A stretch of 11,742 nucleotides of DNA, taken from assembly GCA_020736575.1 (NCBI GenBank), contig JAGPYM010000161.1, forward strand, positions 1 through 11,742. Direction: 5' to 3'. The stretch comes from Thelonectria olida (taxonomy: Eukaryota > Ascomycota > Sordariomycetes > Hypocreales > Nectriaceae). Under the pieces are notes generated by a model, which made no database searches, was not told where the DNA came from, and worked only from the letters and a program-made list of their open reading frames with translations. Shown piece by piece: positions 1-8,849 of the stretch; position 1 is the stretch's first letter, and each line of letters opens with the position of its first letter. Position numbers and translations under genes: made by a program.

Positions 1-245
1 TTTAAAATAAAAACTTAAGCTTTTAAAATTTCTTAAAATTCTATAGATAAAGGTTAAATAAAAGAATATTTTAAAAGGGGAAAATATTAATATTTAGCTA
101 TAAATATAAAATATTTACTTATTTAAAAAGATTAATAATTTAAAAGTATAATACTTTAAGTAGGCATATAATTTATTTAATAAATAAATTAAATTAAATA
201 TAACTATTTTATTCCTTATATAAGTTATATAATTAAAATTAGAGC

Positions 246-278
246 TAAAAGTAATTATTAAAATTATAATTACTTTTA
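246..278. repeat. Perfect 13-bp inverted repeat (hairpin)
   Basis: Bases 246-258 pair perfectly with 266-278 around a 7-base loop. The arm reads TAAAAGTAATTAT. There is no T-tract or gene context that would make it a terminator, and dyads of this kind arise easily in DNA of this composition. Confidence 0.6.
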
Positions 279-674
279 TTTTTTATTTTAAATAGGAGTT
301 AATAATTATAATTATAATAAAAACTACCTTCTCTTAAAGCTATAATACTATATATTCAGCCTAATATTTAAATTATTTTATTTTAATAAGAATATTCACT
401 TAGGTATTTAAAATGCTATTTATTTTAAACTTTTACTATTATTATTCAATTAGTAGTATAAACTTAAAAATAGGTATAAGTTAGCTCTTTTATATTCTTT
501 ACCACTTTTATTATAATTATAGCTAGGGATTTTTAAGTATAAATAATAAAATGCTACTATTATTAGGGTTCTTAAGATATAGTTACTATAAAAGCTAGAA
601 AGAGCTATATATTATTATATAAATAAGATTAAAATTAAAAAGAGGAGAAAAGCGTAATAAGAGCTAAAGTAACT

Positions 675-698
675 ATATAATATAAGCTTATATTATAT
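675..698. repeat. Perfect 24-bp palindrome
   Basis: The stretch is its own reverse complement over 24 bases, centred on an AAGCTT core at 684-689. It is all A and T outside that core. No gene or known site lies next to it. Confidence 0.6.
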
Positions 699-1066
699 TA
701 AATTAACTATTATATATTATTAGATTTAAACTAGTTGCGCCTATTTAAAGTAGGGCTAATAAGAATTAGAAATAATATTTTAAAATAAGGGAGGGGTAGC
801 TAATTAAAATACTTAATTTCACTTCCCTTATTTTATTAACCTAGTATTTCTATAGGAAGTCCCCTAACTTAATTATACTAATAATTTATAAAAAGTATAT
901 TTAAATAACTAGATACCTAATACTAGTTTGCTAAAGTCTATTAAAATCCTAAATTTCTAGCTACTTTTTTAAAAAGCTAATTATTTTTATAGCTTATAAC
1001 TTATATATATAATTAGTATTTTAAAGCCTTTATTATAACCTAAGCTATATAATAATATAAAGAAAT

Positions 1067-1132
1067 ATATTATTATTACTTATTTATAATTATTATATTT
1101 ATATTTATTATTATTACTAGACTTATTATTAA
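1067..1132. repeat. Degenerate TTA/ATT-rich tract
   Basis: The tract is made of imperfect TTA and ATT triplets, with the string TATTATTACT occurring near both ends. It looks like a decayed simple repeat. No coding frame is supported across it. Confidence 0.4.
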
Positions 1133-1277
1133 GCTTAAATATATATATTAAAAGGAGTTTTAATTTTTAAATTAGGCTCTTAAAACTCTTAGCTAATAAC
1201 TGCTCTATTTTAAAGGGGCAGCTCAAATATAGCCTTTTTAAGCAAACTCCTTTAGAAATTAGCTTAAGCGTCCTTTA

Positions 1278-1301
1278 TATAATATTTATATAAATATTAT
1301 A
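1278..1301. repeat. Perfect 24-bp AT-only palindrome
   Basis: The 24 bases are self-complementary with no spacer and contain no G or C. The sequence could extrude as a cruciform, but in DNA this AT-rich a palindrome of this size may be chance. Confidence 0.6.
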
Positions 1302-2048
1302 CTTATTAAAATTATTTACTATAGCTTAAGCGCTAAACTATTATTAAAAGGAGAAGATAAATAAATAGAATTTTATATTTACTATTTATAGTAACTTAAA
1401 CTTAAAAGATAATAAAATTAATAGTACTCTCTTTCTTTCTAATATAATAAGAGAAGATTTTATAAAATAAGTAAATTTCTAGAAATTAAAAATAATATTA
1501 AAATAGATTTAAAGTTTAAAAAGTTTATTAGTTATAATTTTAATACCTATTATAGCCCTTTATAAACCTATTTCCTTTATTAGTAGAGAAGTTATATATA
1601 GGGAAAATAATTACTATTAAAAGGTAATATATATATATTCTAGACCTTATAAGGGTTTATAATAAAGGCATTCTCTTTTAATAGGGTACTAGCACCCTAA
1701 TTTTAATAGCCATTTAAAATATCTTCTTATTTTTAGCTTACACTTTTTATAATTTAATTAAACTAAACTTTTATCTTTCTTATTTATATAATAAAACTAA
1801 ATAAAATATAAGTAAGTTTAATATATATAATAATAATACTTTTATAATATTTAAAATTATAAATATAATATTATAACTACCTCTTATAACTTAATATAAA
1901 TAATATATACTCTCTATTACAACTCAAGCTAAGAACTATATACTAATAATAAATAGTATATATTTAAGGCCTTTAAAATCTTTAAATTTATAAAAAAAGA
2001 TTTAAAAGAAATTTTTAAGGGTTTTTAACTAGCGCTTAAAAAAACTAA

Positions 2049-2091
2049 ACAATTTAATAAAAATGCATTTGCCTAATTGGTAATATAATAA
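2049..2091. other. Small pocket spared by RIP
   Basis: Within about 40 bases there are several CpA and TpG steps (an ATGCATTTGCC core followed by TTGG), whereas the surrounding hundreds of bases have almost none. It is too short to assign to a gene or element. It may mark unique sequence between mutated repeats or simply incomplete mutation. Confidence 0.4.
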
Positions 2092-2467
2092 GTATAAAAT
2101 AATAAAAAGAAATAATTAAAAGCTTTAAATAAATAAATTTAAAAGGGAATATACTACTTACTATTATATTATAACTTTTACTATTATTATAAATCTAATA
2201 TTTACTTTTATAATTTTAAGCTATACCTTTAATATAACTATTAGTTAGTATATTATTTTATATATATAGTATTTTAAAAAGATAAAAGAATATATATAAT
2301 ATAAAAAGGTCTTATAAAAGCTAAATATATTTAATTAAATTAGACTAATAACTACTAATAGAAAATTAAAGCTAAAAGTAGAATTTATTTTATACTTACT
2401 ATTCCTTTTAATATTACTATAAGAAGGCTTGACTTTTTAACTTAAAACTAACTAATTTTTATAATTA

Positions 2468-2494
2468 TATACTATTTTTAATTAAAATAGTATA
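2468..2494. repeat. Perfect 11-bp inverted repeat (hairpin)
   Basis: Bases 2468-2478 (TATACTATTTT) pair perfectly with 2484-2494 around the 5-base loop TAATT. No adjacent gene gives it a role. Confidence 0.6.
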
Positions 2495-3297
2495 AATATT
2501 TAATATATTTATAAGCTAATTAAGGGATTTAAAAAGTAATTACTTTTTAAGTATTTTTAATTTTACTATTATATTTAATTACTTATAAAAAGTTAATAGT
2601 AAATATATTAAAAGTTAGGATATTTAGGAGAGTAATTAATTACTTTTAGAAAGCTATAAATATTAAGCTTTAAAATACTAAACTTTTAATAATACTTTTA
2701 TAAATAGCTAGTAGTATTAATATACTTATAGCTTTAGGAATCTCTTTTAATTAAGCTATTATAAGAGACTAGAAATAGCTAGAGCTTAGGGTAGGATATA
2801 TTAAGTTTAGGGAGGTAATTAAAAAGTTTTAAATAGTTATAATTTAAAATACTATTAGAAAGAAGGAGCTTCTCTATTTTAACTTTTAAAATATTAAAAG
2901 TAAAATATAAAAAGTTATAAATTTTAATAATTAGAATATTAATAATAAGTATTTTAAAAAAATAGCCTTTTAACTATTTAAAATTTAAAACTTTTATTAT
3001 AATTAATATTAAAAAATTAAAAAAGTAAAATATTAGAAAAATAATTATAATAAGTATAGCTACTATTTATAATAAAAGCACTTTTACTTTTAGGAATTTA
3101 TTTTTATATTTATATTAGTTAAGATTAGTATTTAGGGTTCTATTTAATATATAATCCCTACTTTATTCTAGCTTAAAAGAAGTAAAGTTATTAGAAGTAG
3201 GAAAGCATTTTAAAAAGTAAGCTAATATAAAAAACCTTAGCTAACTTAAAAATACTTAGCTTTATAGCTACCTACTAACTATTATAGCCTATATAAG

Positions 3298-3338
3298 CTC
3301 CTTATTTTTACCCCTCCCTAGACTACCTACCCCTACTT
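3298..3338 (+). other. Pyrimidine-rich tract
   Basis: The plus strand is dominated by C and T, with runs such as ACCCCTCCC and three CCTAC steps. It is more C-rich than its surroundings, yet every C lies in a CpC, CpT or 'CpTpA' type setting and CpA is absent. It is therefore explained by C in contexts that RIP tolerates, and does not by itself indicate a spared region. Confidence 0.4.
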
Positions 3339-4721
3339 AAAGGTATATATACTTGCTTAAATATAGCTCTAAAGTGGCCTAAATTATTTAATTTATATTA
3401 TATACTAATAAGCCTAAGTGCTTATAGTTAACTTTATACTTTAATATACTAGCAAGCTAGCTATATATAGTATAATATAATTATAAGATAGAAATAATAT
3501 TAAGATTTATAATACTCTTTTAGCTTTAATAAGTATTAAGAGATTCTATTAGGGAATTAAACTTATTAGGCAATTAAGCTAATATAAGTCCTTTTAGCCC
3601 TTTCTCTAGCTACTAATAACTCTAGTATTATAATTTATAGTATAATAGTTTATAATATGCAAATAGGGGCAAACCCTTAAATTAAAGAGTATATAATAAA
3701 GTAATTTCCTTTTTTAATATTTACTAACTTTCTTTTAATAGTTTCTCTAGCTATTTAATATAACCCTTTTTTTATATAATAAGTATTTATTAATTCTTTT
3801 TATATTAATTCTAATAAAAATTAACTAAATAGGTAATATAATTATATTAATTTATTTACTACTATTTATAAACCTAATATATTAGCTCTATTAATAGTTA
3901 TAAAACTAAATTTAAAAATACTAATAGTTATTTAATAGTAAAATTTTAAAAAATAGTACTATTAAAACCCTTAAAATAAATCCCCTAATACTATAGCCCT
4001 TAAAAATATTATATTTATTAAAAGCTAATACTAGTTTAAAAGACTTTTTAAAATAAAATAAGGAGATTCTAATTATTCTATTAAATATTTAAAATAAACT
4101 ATATAATAAGGTTAAAAACTAAAAAAGAAGAAATTAAAATAAACTATTTAAAAAGGCATTTAAATTATTCTAATTGAAATTTTATATATTATAATTAAAA
4201 AAATTATATAGCTAGTCTATTAAAATAATAATAAATCTTAAAAGGTAGTTTTTAATATTATATCCCTTAAATATATATTTATATATAATTATATAAGGAA
4301 GGATTCTTATATTTTCTAATTTTAAACTAGTTTAAATAAAAGGGGTAGTTAGTTTACTTAATATTATTTAAAGGGCGGATGGAGCTATAATTAACTATCT
4401 ATTTCTAGTCCCTTCCTTACTAACTTGCTTTAAATCTTTTTACCCCTAATATAAGTGCCTATTTAAAAAAGTAACTATTTAAATAAAGCCTTATATAATT
4501 TTAACTATAAATTACTTACTATTATTATAATAAAATATTATATTTAAAAGGCTTATTTATTATATAATATAATAAAATTTTATATTTTAGCTTTTCTTAT
4601 TATTAATATATTAAAAAAGTATTATTTATAAGTAATAAATATAAAAATTAAAAAAGTTTATTATAAGTTAAATTATTTAATCTTAGGTTATATATTTTAA
4701 CTGCCCTAGTGCTATTAAAAT

Positions 4722-5072
4722 TTACTTACTAGAGATTCTCCTATTTAATTTCCTTTTATTAGGCATTTTTCTATTAAATATTCTCTTATTAAATATCTTC
4801 CTATTAAATATCCTCCTATTAAATATCCTTTTCTTATTAAATATCCTTCTATTAAATATCCTTCTATTAAATATACTCCTTTTAAATATCCTCCTATTAA
4901 ATATTCTTCTATTAAATATCCTTTTCTTATTAAATATCCTTCTATTAAGCATCCTCCTATTAAATATCCTCCTATTAAATATCCTTATTTTATTAAACAT
5001 CCTCCTATTAAATATTCTTTTTTTATTAAATATCCTCCTATTAAGTATTCTCCTATTAAGCATTCTTTTCAT
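4722..5072 (-). other. 116-codon minus-strand open frame in the minisatellite, probably not a gene
   Basis: ATG at 5072-5070 to TAA at 4724-4722 gives a very basic product of Asn-Arg-Arg-Ile-Phe pentapeptides, with Asn-Lys-Lys-Arg-Ile-Phe in the 18-bp units. It has no signal peptide, no domain and no non-repeat body apart from a short ISSK end. The ATG lies inside a repeat unit. The same frame is already interrupted further upstream on the minus strand by stops in the units at 5112, 5190, 5205 and 5220. The frame is open because the repeat unit contains no stop in this phase. An ancestral Met-Leu-Asn-Arg-Arg reading is possible from the AAGCAT-type units. I see no promoter or other support for expression. 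Confidence 0.65.
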
Positions 5073-5342
5073 ATTAAATATTATCCTATTAAATATTTTC
5101 TTATTAAATATCCTCTAATTAAATATTCTTTTCTTATTAAATATACTTTTATTAAGTATCCTCCTATTAAATATACTTCTATTAAATATCCTCTAGTTAA
5201 ATATCCTTTAGTTAAGTACCTTTTAATTAAATATCCTTTTTTTATTAAATATACCTCTATTAAATATACTTTTATTAAGCATCCTCCTATTAAATATCCT
5301 TCTCTTAAATATCCTTCTATTAAATATCCTTCTATTAAATAT
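4737..5342. repeat. Minisatellite: 39 tandem units of 15 or 18 bp
   Basis: The plus-strand consensus is CCTCCTATTAAATAT. I count 39 units: 32 of 15 bp and 7 of 18 bp, the longer ones starting at 4827, 4920, 4983, 5016, 5064, 5127 and 5235. There are no units of 14, 16 or 17 bp, so triplet phase is kept across 606 bp. The first unit (4737-4751) is the most diverged. The 3' half of the unit varies as AAATAT (most units), AAGCAT (units at 4938, 5049, 5268), AAGTAT (5034, 5145) and AAACAT (4983), a series that fits stepwise C-to-T and G-to-A decay from AAGCAT. There are no unique spacers, so it is not a CRISPR array. It may have begun as a coding repeat or as a non-coding minisatellite. Confidence 0.95.
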
Positions 5343-5417
5343 TCTATTTATTTTATATTTAAGGGCTATATTTATTATAAGATAATATACTTATTTTACT
5401 TAAAGTATATCTTTTAA
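4749..5417 (+). pseudogene. Stop-free plus-strand frame through the minisatellite (Pro-x-Ile-Lys-Tyr/His repeats)
   Basis: Read on the plus strand from 4749, 222 codons run without a stop until TAA at 5415-5417. The first 198 codons cover 38 repeat units, translating as five-residue repeats of the type PPIKY, PSIKY or PPIKH with seven six-residue units of the type PFLIKY. A 24-codon hydrophobic and aromatic tail follows. There is no ATG in frame, and a TAA at 4746 lies just upstream, so it cannot be a simple intact gene. It is the only one of the frames that stays open over the whole array. Against coding use, the repeat has no Gln or Trp codons that RIP could turn into stops, and the unit differences fall at first and second codon positions rather than third. 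I do not recognise a family. Possibly a remnant of a repetitive protein, possibly fortuitous. Confidence 0.25.
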
Positions 5418-6304
5418 GTTAGTTTAATTATATTATTTAATCTTTTAATTAATTGGAAATGCTAGAACTCGCTTAAGATAGTAATATTTATATTTATAAA
5501 AAAAGCTTATTTACTTACTAGTTAAATAGCTACTTATAATTCCAAATTTCTTTAGGCTATATAAGTAGTATCTATTAAAAATAAGAAAGACTACTTATTA
5601 AAAGGGTTCTATTAATCCCTTAAAAATATAATTATTTTTAAATTATTAGCTATTATACTAATAGTAATATTAAATTTAGAGAATTATATTATTTAAATAA
5701 TTCCCCTACTTTTAAAAATATTAAATTAAAAAAAAAGCTAAATACTTTAAAATAGACTTTTCTAATATAAATAAAAATAAAATAAGATTTAAATAGGATT
5801 TTACTAATATAACCTCTATTATAATACATCCCTAAAGTAAGTATTTTATTTTAAAATATATAAATAGCAATTTTAACTCCCTTAAGTTTTATATAACATT
5901 TTAAAAGACTCTAATTGCAATTTCTATTACCTATTTAAAATAGAACTTAAGAATAAGAATTCTTAAATAAGCTTAAAAGCAAATACTTACTTACTTTTAG
6001 GCAATAGTAAAATAGTTTATACTAAACCGCTTTTAATATAACTTATAGCCCTATTTAAATACTTTAAAAAAGCTTGCTTTATTCCATTTTATATAAAAAT
6101 ATATAAAAAATAAACATAGGTTTTCCCTAAATAGCCTAAATAGTAAATATATAAAATATTCCCACTTTATACTCTATTTTAATTACACTTCTAGTATATT
6201 AACCTTTTAATATTTAAAACAATTTACTTAATAGATTAAATCTTTAAATAGCTATTTTTAATTAAAGGCTAACTTCCCTAGGCTAGTAGGTGCTAAAAAT
6301 ATAA

Positions 6305-6319
6305 ATATATATATATATA
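6305..6319. repeat. (AT)n microsatellite, 15 bp
   Basis: A pure alternating A-T run, flanked by further A and T. It is the longest alternating run I noticed in the window. Confidence 0.7.
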
Positions 6320-6379
6320 AAATAAACTTATAAAGCTTAATAATATAAAGAAGATTAAAATAAATTATATAACTCTAGT

Positions 6380-6461
6380 TAACTTTTAAGTTATTAATTT
6401 AAAATTTAATATTAAAATTAGATCTATTTTTATTTTTAATTCTAATAACTTTTAAGTTATT
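6380..6461. repeat. Pair of identical 16-bp repeats, each containing a dyad
   Basis: The 16-mer TAACTTTTAAGTTATT occurs at 6380-6395 and exactly again at 6446-6461, 66 bp apart start to start. Each copy holds the inverted repeat TAACTT-TT-AAGTTA. The pair could be a remnant of a duplicated element end or a chance match in low-complexity DNA. No flanking gene suggests a binding site. Confidence 0.5.
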
Positions 6462-7269
6462 TTATTATATAATTAAAATCTTATTTTATACAATTATTTA
6501 ATTATTAATTATTAATAGAAATATATAATAAAATATACTATTTATAAAAGGAACGCTTTAGGTAATTCTATTTAAAAAATAACTTATTATAAATTTAAGC
6601 CTTACACTTTAAAAACTCTTTATATTTTTTAATATTATATACTATTTATTAAATTTATACTAAAAAATACTTTAATATTAAAATAAAATATACTACTTAC
6701 TTTTAGTAAGATCTTATTAAGCTATATAAGTAATTAAATATTAGTAGCTATTTTTTAATATAAGAAATAAAATATAAGTAATTAGCTTTTTTATAATAAT
6801 AAAAGGACTATATACTAATATATTTATTAAAAGTATTACTTTTAAAAGTCTACTATATATAGCTAGAGACTTAAAATTAAGTCTATTTAAATTTTAAAAG
6901 TAAAAATATTTACTTATAGTTTATTTTATATAAATAGTTAATAGTAGTCTATTAAGAGCTATTTATTATATAAATAGTTATATTTTTAATTACCTAAAGA
7001 TTACTTTTATAGTATTTTCTATTATTAATATAAAAAAACAATTTCTAATATAAACTTAATAAATAGTAATTTAAAAAGTAAATATAATATACTTTTAATT
7101 ATAAGAGTAAGCTAATAGGCCTTAAAAAGTAATTTAATATATATTTTATTATTTATTAAAATAAGCCTAGTACTAGCATATAATAAAGGTTAATATAAGT
7201 AAAACCCAGCCTTATATCTATTATAATAAGCTTTTTTATAGGGTTTATAATTAGCTTTTAAGTGAAAAT

Positions 7270-7320
7270 CCTTATTAAATAAACCTTATTAAAAAACCTT
7301 ATTTTAAGCCTTAATATAAA
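7270..7320. repeat. Short degenerate tandem repeat, about four units of 12-14 bp
   Basis: Four consecutive units start with CCTTA: CCTTATTAAATAAA at 7270, CCTTATTAAAAAA at 7284, CCTTATTTTAAG at 7297 and CCTTAATATAAA at 7309. It looks like a small decayed minisatellite unrelated to the 4737-5342 array. Confidence 0.5.
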
Positions 7321-7751
7321 AGCACTACTCTTTTAAACCCTAGTCTATATAATTTAACTAATTATATAATATATAACTTAATATAACTAACTTCCTACTA
7401 ATTAAATAAACTATAATTTAAAAAGATAATATTAGTAAATAGCTTAATATCTATTAAATTATATAAATTTCTTTAAATATATTTATCTAATTAGAAAGCT
7501 TAAAAAGCATTTTAAGCAATTATAACTCCTTAATATTCTTATATTAGCTAATATAAATATACTATTAAAAGTAATATAAAGGATTAACCTAGTCCTTTTA
7601 AGTTATTATATCCTAATTAAAAGACTAAATATATAAAAGATAATTTTAAATTCCTTAATAGGAAAGTTAGCTAATTTAATTGCCTTTTAAATTGGGCAAG
7701 GAATAACATATTTAGTTAAAATAACTAATTATTTCTTAAAAAATATAGGGG

Positions 7752-7951
7752 CATAATTTAAAGCTGTGGCTCTAAGAGCTGCTATGCGCAGTAGTAATAA
7801 TTCAAATAGTTGCCTGAAAGGGAAGGAAAAATTCAAAGACAAAAAGTGGGTCAAATGGGCGAGTGGATATAAGGGTTAAAAGTGGGGGGCTAAAAGGGTT
7901 AAGCTAAAAAGGAAGTTTAAAAACAGGTTAAGTGGGTTTAAAAGCAATTAA
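7752..7951. other. G-rich island spared by RIP
   Basis: About 200 bp differ sharply from everything around them. In 7801-7920 there are 37 G and 9 C (38 percent GC), and 7801-7860 alone contains 4 TpG and 4 CpA, against none of either in the first 60 bases of the window. CpG also survives, for example in TGCGCA at 7785-7790. The plus strand is purine-rich, with GGG tracts at 7848, 7857, 7873, 7896 and 7934 and a run of six G at 7884-7889. The 5' part holds a tight dyad, GCTCT-A-AGAGC, at 7769-7779. A partly spared shoulder lies at 7678-7711. It may be unique sequence between mutated repeats, a later insertion, or a retained functional element. It is not a recognisable LTR, tRNA or SINE. Confidence 0.75.
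7757..7951 (+). pseudogene. Possible coding remnant in the spared island
   Basis: One plus-strand frame covers almost the whole island. It is open from 7757, has its first ATG at 7784, meets a single TAA at 7877-7879 and then continues to TAA at 7949-7951, about 65 codons in all. The part from the ATG to the first stop is 31 residues, rich in Ser and Asn and then in Lys, Trp and Gly (a KKWVKWASGYKG stretch). After the stop the frame remains strongly basic. The internal TAA could be a mutated CAA, the change RIP makes, and a purine-rich strand is usual for coding DNA. The frame is lost at both island edges. I recognise no family. Purine-rich DNA holds few stops by composition, so it may be chance. 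Confidence 0.25.
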
Positions 7952-8849
7952 AAATATATATTTTATAAATATTTAATAGTAAGAAGGAGGTAATATAAGA
8001 GCTATAAGTATTTTATATAAGTTTAGTTTAAATAATATAAGGAAGTAAGAAGTATTAATATTTTAATCTAGCTAACCTATTTAAAATAGTAGTTTAGAAA
8101 GGAGTAAAAATAGGAAGTTTTTATACTAGCCCCTATAACCTCCCTACTACCTTATAGTACTTAATATAAGCTAGAAGTTAAAAAATTCTACCTCCTTTTA
8201 AAGATTAGCTATTTTTATATTTAAAAATAATTTACTATTTTTATCCCTTCTTTTAAGTAATATTTTATGCCTATACTATTTAGCTAGCTATTTTTAATTT
8301 TTCTTTACTACTTATTTTAAAATAAGTTTTTATTAAATAGTATTTTAAGCTATAATTACTAGAGGTTAAATAGCTACAGTTAGAACCTTAGAAATTAGTA
8401 AACTTAATCCCTAAAGTAATTATAATATAATAAGCTATAAATTATAATTAGACCTTTTTTATAAGTAGTATGCTCTTCCTTATATATTTAAGCTAGCTAA
8501 TTTATTCTTTTAATATAACTTTATATTCTAGTAATATAATATTTATTTTTAACTCTTTTACTTTAAAAGTTAGCTTATTATATATAAAATTTAATAAATA
8601 ATTTATTTACTTAAAGATATTAGATAATACTTACTATTTAAAATAAATTAGTATTAATAATTTACTTAACTTATTTAATTTGTAGTTCTAAGGAGAAAAT
8701 AAAATAAAAGCTATTATAAGCTACTATTAAAGCCTACCTTAAAAAGCTTAAAGTTTAAATACTAAAGATTTAAATTTAAATAAATAACCTTATAAAATTA
8801 ACTATATATTTAACCTTATCTTAAGCTTCTAGTAAAAATACAATTATAT

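Larger units (their letters stand above)
1..4736. other. RIP-altered AT-rich gene-free DNA, left block
   Basis: No gene is visible here. All frames are cut by TAA and TAG every few codons. TpA is the dominant dinucleotide, CpA and TpG are nearly missing, and the remaining C mostly sits in CpT, CpC and GpC. This matches repeat-induced point mutation, a premeiotic process of ascomycetes that mutates C to T (mainly at CpA) in duplicated DNA. The usual target is transposons, so this block is probably old transposon copies. I looked by eye for reverse transcriptase, integrase and transposase signatures and found none that survive. Small less-mutated spots remain, for example 2049-2091 and 4372-4386 (a GGCGGATGG core). 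Confidence 0.8.
5343..7677. other. RIP-altered AT-rich gene-free DNA, middle block
   Basis: The composition is the same as in the left block: TpA-rich, almost no CpA or TpG, and stops in every frame. A small less-mutated spot lies at 5452-5475, just after the minisatellite, with TTGG, ATGC and CTCGC steps. No gene, RNA gene or recognisable transposon domain can be supported. It is probably decayed repeat DNA. Confidence 0.8.

Noticed and set aside
4722..5072. Real protein-coding gene on the minus strand
   Set aside because: The product is nothing but a basic pentapeptide repeat, the ATG sits inside a repeat unit, the frame is broken further upstream in the array, and the plus strand of the same array has a longer stop-free frame.
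4737..5342. CRISPR-like array
   Set aside because: The units are contiguous with no unique spacers, and they diverge from each other throughout. This is a minisatellite, and the genome looks fungal.
7000..7811. Minus-strand decayed frame running left from the island
   Set aside because: The first roughly 110 codons have few stops, but the frame then fills with them, and runs of this length are expected by chance in this composition.
7764..7860. tRNA gene or SINE with A and B boxes
   Set aside because: TGGCTCTAAGAG and GGTCAAATGGG only loosely resemble the boxes, and no cloverleaf can be folded around them.
7810..7910. Minus-strand intron 3' end (pyrimidine tract followed by TTTCAG)
   Set aside because: There is no convincing donor site or branch point, and the exon-side frame on the minus strand runs into stops.
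7871..7936. Telomeric repeat remnant
   Set aside because: The GGGTTAA-like motifs are irregularly spaced (23 to 30 bp for most) and not tandem. Scattered TTAGGG hexamers elsewhere in the window are also single.
7765..7946. Solo LTR (TG at 7765 to CA at 7946)
   Set aside because: The flanking five bases differ (AAAGC before, ATTAA after), so there is no target-site duplication, and no second copy is seen in the window.
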